64,000 nt of DNA. Origin: Chloroflexota bacterium. Lineage in GTDB: Bacteria; Chloroflexota; Anaerolineae; Anaerolineales; Anaerolineaceae. How positions within the stretch are numbered: the stretch's first letter is position 1; each line of letters starts with the position of its first letter. Shown piece after piece: positions 7,925 to 17,741 of this stretch. The translations under genes were made by a program, and so were the position numbers. The notes under the pieces are model-generated. The model worked only from the letters and a program-made list of their open reading frames with translations, ran no database searches and was not told the origin of the DNA. The stretch covers positions 1 to 64,000 of the forward strand of contig JAAYCN010000017.1 of NCBI GenBank assembly GCA_012729755.1, given 5' to 3'.

Positions 7925-9854
7925 GCTTAAAACTTTTTTAAAGATGTTTCTGATGATGGTCTGGGCGGTCTGCGTGTGGTATGTATTCGACCAGATACAC
8001 CATCGAGGTGTATTCTTTTTCGCGATTATGGCGCTTGGAGCGGCAGCGTTCTTCGCGGTGGTTTGGTTGTTCAGAAATAAATGGGTGAACTTGCCAGAGC
8101 GAGGCGCAGGGAAAGCTTCATACTGGACATGGGCGATATTGGCGACAGCTGGTTTAGCGGTCTTGGTGTTGAGCTTTCAACTGCCGGTGCAGGTTTTTAA
8201 CAATGTAGTGGGTCGGTTGCTCGCCGCGTTGCTGTTTGCCGGTGTGGGGGCTGTTGTTGTTTTTCTGAAGGGCAGCACGCGGTCAATTTATTTTGATTTT
8301 GCTATTTTGCTGCTTGGCTATGGGCTGGTTTACCGAGTGGTCGGTTTCCTGCCGGAGATTCAGAACGGGGCGTTCGCTTTGGGATGGTCAGAGGGTAGCC
8401 GCTTTTATAATGCCTCCACCTTCGCGGCGAGACAGTTATATGGGGCGTCTCTTCCGCTGCCTGTGCTGCATCCCACGCGTTATCTGCTGCAGGCGCTGCC
8501 CTTCTTCGTTGGCATCAACTCCATTTTCGCTCACCGTGTCTGGCAGGTGATCTTATGGTTAGGGATGACATTGTTGGGGAGTTGGCTGGTTGCCAGGCGA
8601 GTCAGCGGGGGGCTTCATTTCCCCCTGTGGCTGCTCACGGCGTTTTGCTGGTTATTCTTTTTTCAAGGCGCAGTTTATTATCATCTGATGGTGGTGGCGA
8701 TTTTCGTTCTGGCTGGGTATAACGCCGAGAAGCCATTTCGAACGCTCTTGTTCGTGATTTTGGCGGCGCTTTGGGCTGGAATCAGCCGCATCAATTGGAT
8801 TCCGGTGCCGGGGCTGTTGGCGATGACCCTCTATCTGTTTGACAAACCGATGGATTTGAAGCATTGGTTTAAGTATCTGAGCTGGCCGGCAATCTGGACG
8901 CTGTTCAGCCTGGGGGTTGGCCTGCTGTCGAAGCAAGTTTATACGCGAATTTCGGGAGAAGACCCGGCGCTTTTTGACTCAGCGTTTTCATCGGCGCTGT
9001 TATGGTACAGATTGTTTCCAAACGCGACTTTCTTCATGGGCATTCTGTTGGCAATCGGGCTGGTTTGCCTGCCTTTGACTGTCTTGGTTGTCAAAAAAAT
9101 GAAGGGGGGACTCTATCAGCAGGTCGCCTGGCCGCGCTGCTTCTTATTGGGAGGCATTCTGGCTGCCTTCTTCCTGGGAGGAGTATTAGTCAGCCTCAAG
9201 ATTGGCGGAGGCGGGGACTTGCACAATCTGGACGCTTTTCTGGTCTTCTTTCTCGTTATCGCGCTCAATGTGTTGGCAGGTAAGCTGGCGTTAGACAAGG
9301 GCGAGGTTGTTGACACGGGGGTTCGGGATTGGAGACCGATTTGGCTGATGCTGACGCTGATCATTCCCGTCTTTTTCACGATGATAAAGGTTGGAGCGGG
9401 GCGAATCGCCTGGGTCAAAACTGACGATAGCGACCTTCAGAAACTTAATCAGGCTATCAATCTGACTGCTAACGAGCTGGGTAAAGTGCTTTTCATCTCG
9501 GAGCGACAACTGTTGACGTTTGACTCCCTTGACTATCGCGAGGTTGTCTCGCCTTATGAGAAAGTATTCCTGATGGAGATGGCGATGGGAGGAAATCAGC
9601 CTTATTTGGAACAGTTTTATGCTGATCTTGCTTCGGGTGAGTTCAAAGCGATCGTGACTGATACGATCAACACGAACTTACAGGAGCGCAACCGGTCCTT
9701 CTCAGAAGAAAATAATGTTTGGGTGCAACTGGTGCTTGAACCGATGCTGGAAAAGTATGAACCCGCGCTACAATTGCGGAACGGGGGAGCATATTTGCTC
9801 ATTCCAAAAGGGAATGAGACTTTGTTGGAACAGATCAAGACGCTGGCTGATTAA
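7905..9854 (+). CDS. Large polytopic membrane protein, probable GT-C type glycosyltransferase
   Basis: A 649-aa protein with about a dozen hydrophobic segments, then a soluble C-terminal part of about 130 residues (from about 515). The WSEGSRFYNASTFAARQLYG stretch after the early membrane segments resembles the acidic extracytoplasmic loop of GT-C glycosyltransferases, and HPTRYLLQALPFF follows. No family can be named firmly. The GTG-free ATG start overlaps the upstream flippase-like gene by 20 nt, so translation is probably coupled. Its stop codon overlaps that of the convergent GT2 gene in the palindrome TTAA. Confidence 0.6.
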   Translation: MNLKSDELKTFLKMFLMMVWAVCVWYVFDQIHHRGVFFFAIMALGAAAFFAVVWLFRNKWVNLPERGAGKASYWTWAILATAGLAVLVLSFQLPVQVFNNVVGRLLAALLFAGVGAVVVFLKGSTRSIYFDFAILLLGYGLVYRVVGFLPEIQNGAFALGWSEGSRFYNASTFAARQLYGASLPLPVLHPTRYLLQALPFFVGINSIFAHRVWQVILWLGMTLLGSWLVARRVSGGLHFPLWLLTAFCWLFFFQGAVYYHLMVVAIFVLAGYNAEKPFRTLLFVILAALWAGISRINWIPVPGLLAMTLYLFDKPMDLKHWFKYLSWPAIWTLFSLGVGLLSKQVYTRISGEDPALFDSAFSSALLWYRLFPNATFFMGILLAIGLVCLPLTVLVVKKMKGGLYQQVAWPRCFLLGGILAAFFLGGVLVSLKIGGGGDLHNLDAFLVFFLVIALNVLAGKLALDKGEVVDTGVRDWRPIWLMLTLIIPVFFTMIKVGAGRIAWVKTDDSDLQKLNQAINLTANELGKVLFISERQLLTFDSLDYREVVSPYEKVFLMEMAMGGNQPYLEQFYADLASGEFKAIVTDTINTNLQERNRSFSEENNVWVQLVLEPMLEKYEPALQLRNGGAYLLIPKGNETLLEQIKTLAD

Positions 9855-10801
9855 TCTGTTGTTGGGGTAACCTTGCGGATGTGATAAGTGGGCTTAGCCT
9901 GTGACTCATAATAAGTGCGCATGAGCAGTTCGGCAATTAAACCGAGCAGGATGGCGATGAATCCCAAAATAAAAACCATTACGCTGATCTGAAACCAGGG
10001 TGAGCCGAGCACTGATACCCCCGCCAGGACGCGGCGGAAAGCCAGCCATAAGAATACGAAGGCGCTAACGAACATCAGGCTGAGGCCGACCCCGCCGAAA
10101 ATGTAGATGGGTTTTTTAGAATAGCTCATCAGGAATTTAACCGTAATCAAATCCAAAATAACTTTAAAAACGCGCTCGAGGCCATAATTGGCCTTGCCAT
10201 GCACGCGGGCGTGATGCCGGACAACAACCTCGGTGACCCTGGCGCCTGCGTCATAAGCGTAGACCGGGATGAAGCGGTGCATTTCACCGTAGAGCCTGAT
10301 CTTGTTGAGAATCTCTCTTCGATAAGCTTTTAACGTACAGCCGTAATCGTGAAGGCGCACCCCGGTCACTTTAGAGATCAGACTGTTGGCTACATGAGAG
10401 GGCAAGTTGCGGGTGAGTTTGTTGTCATGGCGGTCTTTACGCCAACCGCTGACCACGTCATAACCCTTTTCGAGCTCGGTCAGGAGCAGGGGAATATCCG
10501 CCGGATCGTTTTGAAGGTCGGAATCGAGCAGAATGACCACATCGCCATCGCTATGATCAATGCCGGCTGAGATGGCCGCTGTCTGGCCATAATTCCGATT
10601 GAGCTCGACAACCTGGATATGTCTTGGATCTTCGAGCTGAATGCGTTTGAGTTCAGCGACAGAATTATCGTGGCTGCCGTCATCAACGAAAGTTACGTCC
10701 CAGCTGAGGTTTAAAGGTGTGACTGCTGTCGTGATTTGGCGCCATAATTCCGGCAAGTTTTTTTCTTCGTTGTAAACAGGAATGACGAGGGAAAGTTTCA
10801 T
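9851..10801 (-). CDS. Family 2 glycosyltransferase, polyprenyl-phosphate (GtrB/ArnC/DPM1) type
   Basis: 316-aa membrane-anchored transferase. GT2 core: [24 protein letters not shown], the metal/nucleotide-binding [10 protein letters not shown] and [13 protein letters not shown]. The last ~80 residues form two transmembrane helices ([17 protein letters not shown] and [16 protein letters not shown]). This is the layout of enzymes that move a sugar from a nucleotide to undecaprenyl or dolichyl phosphate. The ORF track begins at 11098; I use the ATG at 10801, since the longer N-terminus is unrelated to the family and GGAG precedes the internal ATG. Confidence 0.92.
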   Translation of the reverse strand: MKLSLVIPVYNEEKNLPELWRQITTAVTPLNLSWDVTFVDDGSHDNSVAELKRIQLEDPRHIQVVELNRNYGQTAAISAGIDHSDGDVVILLDSDLQNDPADIPLLLTELEKGYDVVSGWRKDRHDNKLTRNLPSHVANSLISKVTGVRLHDYGCTLKAYRREILNKIRLYGEMHRFIPVYAYDAGARVTEVVVRHHARVHGKANYGLERVFKVILDLITVKFLMSYSKKPIYIFGGVGLSLMFVSAFVFLWLAFRRVLAGVSVLGSPWFQISVMVFILGFIAILLGLIAELLMRTYYESQAKPTYHIRKVTPTTD

Positions 10802-10839
10802 AATAACTCCGCTTTTGATGACAGAATTATAACTGGACG

Positions 10840-10876
10840 GGGAAGGATGGGCAATAACGCGGGTATAATTCGAGGA
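10840..10876 (+). promoter_or_regulatory. ruvB promoter, probable leaderless start
   Basis: A perfect TATAAT (10864-10869) ends 7 nt before the chosen ruvB ATG at 10877. That places the expected transcription start on or next to the A of ATG. The GAGG before the ATG is only one base away, too close to serve as a Shine-Dalgarno site. No convincing -35 is seen. Confidence 0.5.
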
Positions 10877-11917
10877 ATGGTTGACAAAGAGAAAGAGAAC
10901 ATTCTGTCCGGACAGCGACAATCTGATGACCCGGTTGATAACGCGCTGCGCCCGACCAGCCTTAAAGAGCTGATCGGACAAAGTCAGGTAAAAGAAAATC
11001 TGCAAATCCAGATTCACGCCGCCAAAAATCGCAAGGAAGCATTGGAGCATGTGCTGTTCTATGGGCCGCCGGGTCTGGGTAAAACCACTTTGGCGCATAT
11101 TCTGGCGGTCGAGATGGGGGTCAATATCAAGGTAACCTCAGGGCCGGCGATCGAAAGGGCGGGCGATCTGGCGGCTATTTTGACCAACCTGAGGGCCGGC
11201 GATATCCTGTTTATTGATGAAGTGCACCGCCTGGGGCGGCAGGTTGAGGAGATCCTCTACCCGGCAATGGAAGATTACGCGCTGGATATCGTGGTCGGCA
11301 AAGGGCCGGCCGCGAAATCCATCCGGCTTAAACTGCCAAGATTCACGGTGGTAGGCGCAACCACGCGATTGGCCTTACTCACCGCGCCGCTGAGGGCAAG
11401 GTTTGGGGCGACTTATCGGCTGGAATACTACGATGAAGAAGCCTTATGCGACATCATCCGGCGTGGCGCAGGTTTATTGAGCGTGCCTTATGACGAAGAC
11501 GGCGTTCATGAGATTGGAAGGCGCGCGAGAGGCACGCCACGCATCGCTTTGCGGATGCTGAGACGGGTCAGGGATTACGCAGAGGTTAAGGCCAACGGGC
11601 GTATATCCTCCGAAGTGGCGAACGCGGCTCTGGACATGCTGCATATCGACCGCATGGGTCTGGATGAGCTTGACAGGCGAGTTTTGCTCACCATTATCGA
11701 TAAGTACAATGGCGGCCCTGTCGGGTTGAACACTATCGCCGCTTCGGTAAGTGAAGAAGCCGACACGATTATGGATGTTGTGGAGCCGTATTTGCTGCAG
11801 CTCGGCTATCTCGATCGCACTGCGCAGGGGCGTCTGGCGACGGCATTGGCTTATGAGCATCTCAACCGGCCATATACCGCTCCAAAAGATCAGCCAACCT
11901 TATTCAACCAGGAATAA
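10877..11917 (+). CDS. ruvB: Holliday junction branch migration helicase RuvB
   Basis: AAA+ motor of the RuvAB complex, 346 aa. Walker A is [15 protein letters not shown], Walker B is [10 protein letters not shown], sensor 1 is [10 protein letters not shown] with [13 protein letters not shown] (arginine finger region), and the winged-helix C-terminus carries [13 protein letters not shown]. The track start (10847) adds ten residues. I prefer the ATG at 10877 because family members start close to VDKE...[12 protein letters not shown] and a -10 box lies inside the extension. ruvA and ruvC are not adjacent. queA follows 10 nt later, as in many bacteria. Confidence 0.96.
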   Translation: MVDKEKENILSGQRQSDDPVDNALRPTSLKELIGQSQVKENLQIQIHAAKNRKEALEHVLFYGPPGLGKTTLAHILAVEMGVNIKVTSGPAIERAGDLAAILTNLRAGDILFIDEVHRLGRQVEEILYPAMEDYALDIVVGKGPAAKSIRLKLPRFTVVGATTRLALLTAPLRARFGATYRLEYYDEEALCDIIRRGAGLLSVPYDEDGVHEIGRRARGTPRIALRMLRRVRDYAEVKANGRISSEVANAALDMLHIDRMGLDELDRRVLLTIIDKYNGGPVGLNTIAASVSEEADTIMDVVEPYLLQLGYLDRTAQGRLATALAYEHLNRPYTAPKDQPTLFNQE

Positions 11918-11927
11918 TTCTTCTTCG

Positions 11928-12947
11928 ATGCGAACTGAAGATTTTGATTACGACCTGCCCGAGTGTTATATTGCGCAGACGCCGGTTGAACCCCGCGATC
12001 ATGCCAGATTGTTGACGCTTAATCGGAAAACCGGTGAGATCCAACATCGTCATTTCTATGACATTATCGATTATTTGATTCCGGGTGATCTGTTGATCGC
12101 GAATAACACGCGTGTCATTCCGGCGCGTCTTTTCGGTAAAAAGCTGCCAGGAGGCGGTAAGGCAGAACTTTTGCTGCTGCGGAAAGATAATGACTTGTGT
12201 TGGGAATGTCTGGTTGGCGGCACGAAGCTTCGTGAAGGGGTCAGAATCGCGCTGGTTAATGGATTGATCGCTGAAATCACGGGTGAATTGGGCGGGTCAA
12301 AAAGGATGATCCGATTTGACGAACCAATTGAACCTTATCTTAGCCAGATTGGGCATGTTCCACTGCCGCCGTATATCAGAGATTATCAGGGCGACCCAGA
12401 GCGCTATCAGACTGTGTATAACAGTCAGCCGGGGTCTGCCGCAGCGCCCACAGCGGGCTTGCATTTCACCAGGGAACTGATTGACAAAGTCCGGGCAAAA
12501 GGTGTCAAATTCGCGACGGTAGATTTGCATGTGGGCTTAGACACTTTCGCTCCAGTTACCGAAGATAACCCGGAGGAACATCATATTCATCGGGAATGGT
12601 GCGAGTTGAGCGCGGAAACAGCCAGCTTGATTGATGAGACACGAGAGAAAGGACGGCGGATAGTCGCTGTGGGCACCACCAGCGTACGCACGCTCGAATC
12701 CGCGGCAGCCAACGTAACAAGAGGACCTGTGCAAGCCTGGTCTGGTGAAACAGCGCTGTTTATTTTGCCTGGTTACAAGTTCAGATTGGTCGATGCGATG
12801 ATTACCAATTTTCACCTGCCTGAATCGACGCTGATCATGTTAGTGTCCGCTTTCGCGGGCAGGGAGCGTATTTTAGGCGCATATGAGATAGCCAAACAAA
12901 AAGGCTATCGATTCTTTTCATTTGGCGACGCGACCTTTTTGTTCTAA
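11928..12947 (+). CDS. queA: S-adenosylmethionine:tRNA ribosyltransferase-isomerase QueA
   Basis: Forms epoxyqueuosine at the wobble position of GUN tRNAs by transferring the ribosyl group of SAM. The 339-aa protein shows the family N-terminus DFDYDLPECYIAQTPVEPRD, NNTRVIPARLFG, the GHVPLPPYI segment, AAPTAGLHFT and the C-terminal VDAMITNFHLPESTLIMLVSAF. The track's longer ORF starts at 11751 inside ruvB; the ATG at 11928 fits the family and lies 10 nt after ruvB. The intergenic AGGA is distant, so translation may depend on coupling. Confidence 0.96.
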   Translation: MRTEDFDYDLPECYIAQTPVEPRDHARLLTLNRKTGEIQHRHFYDIIDYLIPGDLLIANNTRVIPARLFGKKLPGGGKAELLLLRKDNDLCWECLVGGTKLREGVRIALVNGLIAEITGELGGSKRMIRFDEPIEPYLSQIGHVPLPPYIRDYQGDPERYQTVYNSQPGSAAAPTAGLHFTRELIDKVRAKGVKFATVDLHVGLDTFAPVTEDNPEEHHIHREWCELSAETASLIDETREKGRRIVAVGTTSVRTLESAAANVTRGPVQAWSGETALFILPGYKFRLVDAMITNFHLPESTLIMLVSAFAGRERILGAYEIAKQKGYRFFSFGDATFLF

Positions 12948-13037
12948 TCTTTATGTAATTCTTATACGTAATCAGTAAGATTTTTTGGTACAGCTATTGC
13001 AACCCACTCATAGATAATAATTACGAGGTTTATCCCG

Positions 13038-15488
13038 ATGATGCGATTTGATAAGTTTTCAGAGAGAGCCCAAGATGCGGCTACGCGCGCCGCTGAAATT
13101 ATCCAGCGATATGGTCATAATCAGATTGACTTAGAGCACATTTTGTTGGCGCTGATTGAGCAGCCGGAAGGTATGGTGGGGCAGTTGCTCGAGGCTAACA
13201 AGGTTGAACCGGGTGAAGTTGTCGAAAGGCTTGACCAGATCTTGCGCACGACCCCCAAAGCGAATATCTTTGGCGGCCCGAGCGGTCAAATATTCCTCAC
13301 TCCAAGGGTCAAAATGGTGGTTGATCTGGCAAAAACCGAAGCCAACCGGCTGGGAGATGAATACATTTCAACCGAGCATCTCTTTCTGGCAATTTTAAAT
13401 GAGAAAAACACTCAACTGTCACGGATGCTGGAAGAGTTCGGCCTAACTCGGCAGAGTGTGATGGAAGCGATTGTAGACTTGCGCGGTGGCAAGAAATCTT
13501 CTGACGCTAAGTCTGAGGCGCGATATCGCACGCTTGAGAAATATTCACGCAATCTGACCACGGCGGCACGGGAAGGCAAGCTTGACCCGGTTTTTGGCCG
13601 CGAAGTGGAGATTTTGCGCCTGATTACGATTCTTTCCCGTCGCACCAAGAACAACCCAATTCTGATCGGTGAAGCTGGCGTTGGCAAGACCGCGATTGTG
13701 GAGGGACTGGCGCAGAAGATAGCGAATAACGAAGTGCCTGAAATTTTGTCCGGCAAGCGCGTGGTTGCGCTGGATCTTGGCGCGATGCTGGCAGGGACAC
13801 GTTTCAGAGGTGAGTTTGAAGAACGACTGAAAGCGACGATCGATGAAATTCAGGCTTCTGATGGGGAAGTGATTTTGTTCATTGATGAGCTGCATACTGT
13901 GGTTGGCGCTGGCGCTGCCCAGGGGGCGATGGACGCCTCGAATATGCTCAAGCCTGCGCTGGCGCGAGGCGATCTGCAGTGCATTGGCGCGACGACATTG
14001 GATGAATATCACAAATACATTGAGAAAGACGCCGCGCTTGAACGGCGTTTCGCGCCGATTTTTGTCGAGGAACCGAGCATTGATGACACGATTGCCATGC
14101 TGAAAAGCCTGCGCGATCGTTATGAGGCTCACCATAAGGTGACCATCTCTGATGAAGCAATTGCCGCCGCGGCAAAACTGTCTTCGCGCTATATGACCGA
14201 TCGCAAGCTGCCGGATAAGGCAATAGACCTGATGGATGAAGCAGCGGCAAAGCTAAGAGTGGCGCTGTATTCGCTGCCCGATAATCTCAAAGAAATGAAA
14301 CGCGAAATGGATCGGCTTGGCGCCGAAGAAGAGCAGGCTGGCATTGAACGGGACTATGAACGCGCCGTCAAAATGAAAGCCGAACGCTTGCGCCTTGAGC
14401 AGGATTTCAACGCCCAACGCGAAAAGTGGGAAGCCGACCATAAGCTGGACGATGTCGTGGATGAGCATGATATCGGCGAAGTGATCAACCAGTGGACAGG
14501 CATCCCGATGACGCAACTGATGGAGAGCGAAGCTCAAAAATTGCTGCACATGGAAGATCGGCTGCACGAGAAGGTGATTGGGCAGGATGAAGCGATCAAG
14601 GCGATTTCTGACGCCATCCGCAGGGCGCGGTCTGGACTGAAAGACCCGCGCCGGCCCAGCGGCTCGTTCATTTTTGTGGGTCCTTCGGGTGTTGGCAAGA
14701 CCTATCTGGCCAAAGCGCTGGCGGAGTTTTTGTTTGATGATGAAGACGCGCTGGTGAGAATTGACATGAGCGAATATCGCGAGCAGCATACGGTCTCACG
14801 TTTGTTTGGCGCGCCCCCTGGATATGTCGGCTATGAAGAGGGCGGACAGCTGACTGAGGCAGTGCGGCGCAGGCCATATCGGGTGGTGCTGTTCGACGAG
14901 ATCGAAAAAGCTCACCCGGAGGTCTGGAATGCGTTGCTGCAGATCTTGGATGATGGCCGGCTCACGGATGGTCAGGGCAGGCAGGTTGACTTCCGTAATA
15001 CGGTTTTAATCATGACCAGCAACCTGGGTACTGAGTTCGTGCGCAAGGGCGGCACGCTGGGCTTTTTAGACTCTGGCGATGGCGAGGATATTAAGAGTTC
15101 GCATGAGAACATCGATAAAGCGCTCAAGACCGCTTTCAGGCCTGAATTTCTGAACCGCATTGATGATGTGATCATTTTCTCACCCCTTTCAACCGCGGAA
15201 ATCGCTGAAATTGTCAACCTGCAGGTCAAAGAAATTGAAGAGCGCCTGGAAACCTATGGCGTGACCCTCGATGTGACTTCTGAAGCCAGACAATGGTTGA
15301 GTGATCATGGTTACGATCCGGTGATGGGCGCGAGACCGCTCAAGCGGGCGTTACAGAAATATCTGGAAAGCCCGCTGGCAGAACAGCTATTGGCAGGAAA
15401 GTTTAAGAACGGAGACCGCATTCTGGTGAAACTGGATGGCGATAACGAATTAGTCTTCGAACGCGGTGAAGCGGTTGAAGATAAGTAA
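13038..15488 (+). CDS. clpC: ClpC-like AAA+ unfoldase (HSP100)
   Basis: 816-aa two-ring protein unfoldase, presumably working with ClpP. In order: a duplicated Clp-N domain (about 1-145); AAA1 with [14 protein letters not shown] and [15 protein letters not shown]; a short middle domain containing a UVR-like stretch ([19 protein letters not shown]), not the long ClpB coiled coil; AAA2 with [14 protein letters not shown] and the pore loop GYVGYEEGG; a C-terminal D2-small domain. The GTLGF loop near 675 matches the (I/L)GF tripeptide that docks on ClpP, which favours ClpC over ClpB. A 90-bp AT-rich gap upstream probably holds its promoter; no CIRCE element is seen. Confidence 0.93.
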   Translation: MMRFDKFSERAQDAATRAAEIIQRYGHNQIDLEHILLALIEQPEGMVGQLLEANKVEPGEVVERLDQILRTTPKANIFGGPSGQIFLTPRVKMVVDLAKTEANRLGDEYISTEHLFLAILNEKNTQLSRMLEEFGLTRQSVMEAIVDLRGGKKSSDAKSEARYRTLEKYSRNLTTAAREGKLDPVFGREVEILRLITILSRRTKNNPILIGEAGVGKTAIVEGLAQKIANNEVPEILSGKRVVALDLGAMLAGTRFRGEFEERLKATIDEIQASDGEVILFIDELHTVVGAGAAQGAMDASNMLKPALARGDLQCIGATTLDEYHKYIEKDAALERRFAPIFVEEPSIDDTIAMLKSLRDRYEAHHKVTISDEAIAAAAKLSSRYMTDRKLPDKAIDLMDEAAAKLRVALYSLPDNLKEMKREMDRLGAEEEQAGIERDYERAVKMKAERLRLEQDFNAQREKWEADHKLDDVVDEHDIGEVINQWTGIPMTQLMESEAQKLLHMEDRLHEKVIGQDEAIKAISDAIRRARSGLKDPRRPSGSFIFVGPSGVGKTYLAKALAEFLFDDEDALVRIDMSEYREQHTVSRLFGAPPGYVGYEEGGQLTEAVRRRPYRVVLFDEIEKAHPEVWNALLQILDDGRLTDGQGRQVDFRNTVLIMTSNLGTEFVRKGGTLGFLDSGDGEDIKSSHENIDKALKTAFRPEFLNRIDDVIIFSPLSTAEIAEIVNLQVKEIEERLETYGVTLDVTSEARQWLSDHGYDPVMGARPLKRALQKYLESPLAEQLLAGKFKNGDRILVKLDGDNELVFERGEAVEDK

Positions 15489-15535
15489 ACGCAATCGACT
15501 AAAGAAGCAGAGTAAACACGAAGCGGAACTGAGCT

Positions 15536-17200
15536 ATGAACGAAGCGAATGAAAACCTGATTAACTTGTTCAGATCAGTTCCGATTTTCAGCGGGCTTGA
15601 ACAGGTCGACCTGGAAGCTCTGCCTGAGATTTTTATCCCGTTTGATTACGATGCGGAGTCGATGGTGTATGCCGTCGGTGACCCGACGGATGGCCTGTAT
15701 ATTGTCTCGCAGGGAACCCTGCGGCAGACCCCAGCAGATGGAGTCGAACCATCCAGAACGCTTAAACGCGGCGATATCGTCGGGTACGAATCACTGTTCA
15801 ATATCCCTGAACGGGAAAATGATGTCAGCGTTGTTACACCTTGCCGTTTGCTGTTTCTCGAGAACAGCAGGGTGCAGGCCTATCTGTTAGCCAATCCTGA
15901 TTTTGCGGAAACCTTGAAAGTTTTGACCGAGAGCCGTGATTTGGCGACGAGGGTGCCGATGCCGTGGCTGCAAGCCGGCGAGCAGGTCAACCTGATGACC
16001 CGCAAGCACCCGTTTTTTCTGTTTTGGAACGCAGCGCTGCCAATTGTGGCTTTCGCGGTCCTGGTTTTGGTATCGAGCTGGCTCGGGGCGGGCTATCCGT
16101 TGGCAACCGCCTTATTGTTGTTAGCAAGCTTCGTGTTATGCGGATTGGCTCTGGCCTGGAATATTCATAACTGGTCGAACGATTTCTACCTGATCACCAA
16201 TAAACGCATGGTATGGGTGGAACGTGTGTCGGGTCTGTATGACAGCCGTCAGGAAGCTCCATTGGGTACGTTGATATCTGTAGGAATTAAGACCACTCGA
16301 ATTGGGGCGTTAATTGGTTTTTCGGATGTGATCGTGCGCACTTATATCGGGGATATTCGCTTTGAGCGTGTTGAGCACGCCAATCAGATTGGCAAATTGA
16401 TTGAAGCTTATTGGACGCGCGGGAAGCAAGTCAATCTGGATTTGGACGCAAAAGAAATCCGTCTGGCCCTCAGACGCAAATTTGGTCGAAATGTCGAAGA
16501 GTTGAGTCAGAAAGAAATGTCTGAGGAAGCAGCTGGTTTGGTAGCTGCCCCAAGGGTTAAAGAAATGAACTTTTGGGAATGGCTTTTCGCCGATTTTCTA
16601 AAAGTGAGATATGAAGCTGGCGGCACGACCACCTATCGTAAACATTGGTTTGTGCTGTTCAGGAATGCTTTTTGGCCGGTTTTGATCCTGATCGCGACCG
16701 CTCTGTTGGTGTCGGCGGTGATAACGCGCAATTTTCGCAACCTTGACCCTGAAATGACCGTGGTACTTGGGTTCTTTGTCTTGATTGCAGCGATTTTATG
16801 GCTCTGGTATGTGTATGTTGACTGGAAGAATGATATCTTCCAATTAACCCCAAACCAGGTGATTGATATTGATCGTAAACCACTCGGCAAGGAATCCAAA
16901 AGGTCAGCGCCGCTCGATAATATCCTGAGCATCGAATATGAACGCAAAGGCTTGCTGCCGATGATTTTCAACTTTGGCACAGTCTATATCACCATCGGCA
17001 ATACGCAGTTGACTTTCAATGATGTTTATAACCCTTCAGCAGTGCAGCAGGATATCTTCACCCGCATGGGTACGCATGAAGAAGAGAAGCGTCAGCGCAT
17101 TACTGATGAAGAAAGAGAACGTGTGGCACAGTGGTTCAAGGTTTATCACGAGGAACTGGAAGCTGATAATCCAACTCGCGTGTTGAATCCACCCGTCTGA
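15536..17200 (+). CDS. Cyclic-nucleotide-binding domain fused to two membrane-PH modules
   Basis: A 554-aa protein with an unusual layout. Residues about 10-130 look like a cNMP-binding/Crp-type beta-roll (LFRSVPIFSGLEQVDLEAL, DGLYIVSQGTLR, LKRGDIVGYESLF). Two repeats follow, each a pair of membrane helices (about 155-208 and 375-425) and then a bacterial PH-like domain (NDFYLITNKRMVWVERVSGL and NDIFQLTPNQVIDIDRKPLG, as in YdbS/YdbT-type proteins). The C-terminus is charged. It may sense a nucleotide at the membrane, but that is inference. The gene sits 47 nt after clpC and just before def-recF. Confidence 0.75.
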   Translation: MNEANENLINLFRSVPIFSGLEQVDLEALPEIFIPFDYDAESMVYAVGDPTDGLYIVSQGTLRQTPADGVEPSRTLKRGDIVGYESLFNIPERENDVSVVTPCRLLFLENSRVQAYLLANPDFAETLKVLTESRDLATRVPMPWLQAGEQVNLMTRKHPFFLFWNAALPIVAFAVLVLVSSWLGAGYPLATALLLLASFVLCGLALAWNIHNWSNDFYLITNKRMVWVERVSGLYDSRQEAPLGTLISVGIKTTRIGALIGFSDVIVRTYIGDIRFERVEHANQIGKLIEAYWTRGKQVNLDLDAKEIRLALRRKFGRNVEELSQKEMSEEAAGLVAAPRVKEMNFWEWLFADFLKVRYEAGGTTTYRKHWFVLFRNAFWPVLILIATALLVSAVITRNFRNLDPEMTVVLGFFVLIAAILWLWYVYVDWKNDIFQLTPNQVIDIDRKPLGKESKRSAPLDNILSIEYERKGLLPMIFNFGTVYITIGNTQLTFNDVYNPSAVQQDIFTRMGTHEEEKRQRITDEERERVAQWFKVYHEELEADNPTRVLNPPV

Positions 17201-17226
17201 TTAAGGTACAATGCCTCGATAGAGGT
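17183..17226 (+). promoter_or_regulatory. Promoter and SD hairpin of def-recF
   Basis: TTGAAT (17183-17188), an 18-bp spacer and TACAAT (17207-17212) form a plausible sigma-70-type promoter inside the end of the preceding gene. Just downstream, CCTC-GATA-GAGG (17214-17225) could fold into a small hairpin that covers the Shine-Dalgarno GAGG of def. Confidence 0.5.
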
Positions 17227-17231
17227 AAAAA

Positions 17232-17741
17232 ATGGCGCTATTAAAGATCATCACATTTCCTGATCCATTTTTGCGGTTGAAAGCGAAAACGGTCACCGAT
17301 TTTGGCAAGGACTTTCAAACTTTGGTTGAGAATATGTTTGAAACCATGCGAGATGCGCCGGGAGTGGGCCTGGCCGCGCCACAGATCGGTGAGTCGCTGA
17401 GATTGGTGGTCGTGGAATATAAGGATGAGGAGAACGAAAACGCCAAACCTAAAAGATTTGTATTGGTGAACCCTGAATTTACCGATAAATCTGAAGAGAC
17501 CGTTGTGGATATTGAAGGCTGCCTGTCGGTGCCTGCTCTGGCAGGAGAGGTGGAACGCCACTACGCGGTGAAGCTGAAAGCCCAAAACCGCTTTGGCAAA
17601 CCTATCAGGGTCAAAGCTGAAGGCTGGCTGGCGCGCATCTTTCAGCACGAAATTGACCACCTCGATGGCGTGCTTTATCCGGATCGGGCAACACGTGTTT
17701 TTCAACCTTCTGAGGAAGACCTGGAAAATATCAGGGACTGA
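17232..17741 (+). CDS. def: Peptide deformylase
   Basis: Removes the N-formyl group from nascent proteins, a metalloenzyme of 169 aa. All three family motifs are present: GVGLAAPQIG, EGCLSVP (metal-binding Cys) and HEIDH (two metal-binding His and the catalytic Glu). SD GAGGT precedes the ATG. It overlaps recF by one base (TGATG), so the two are probably translated together. Confidence 0.97.
   Translation: MALLKIITFPDPFLRLKAKTVTDFGKDFQTLVENMFETMRDAPGVGLAAPQIGESLRLVVVEYKDEENENAKPKRFVLVNPEFTDKSEETVVDIEGCLSVPALAGEVERHYAVKLKAQNRFGKPIRVKAEGWLARIFQHEIDHLDGVLYPDRATRVFQPSEEDLENIRD

Noticed and set aside
9851-11098. 415-aa version of the GT2 and the other long track starts (queA 11751, murC 38589, ftsI 46807, coaD 57002)
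   Set aside because: Extra N-terminal residues run through neighbouring genes or promoters and match no family; internal starts have better SD sites or overlaps.
13545-14135. 196-aa minus-strand ORF inside clpC
   Set aside because: Antisense to conserved AAA1 motifs; composition like a shadow ORF.
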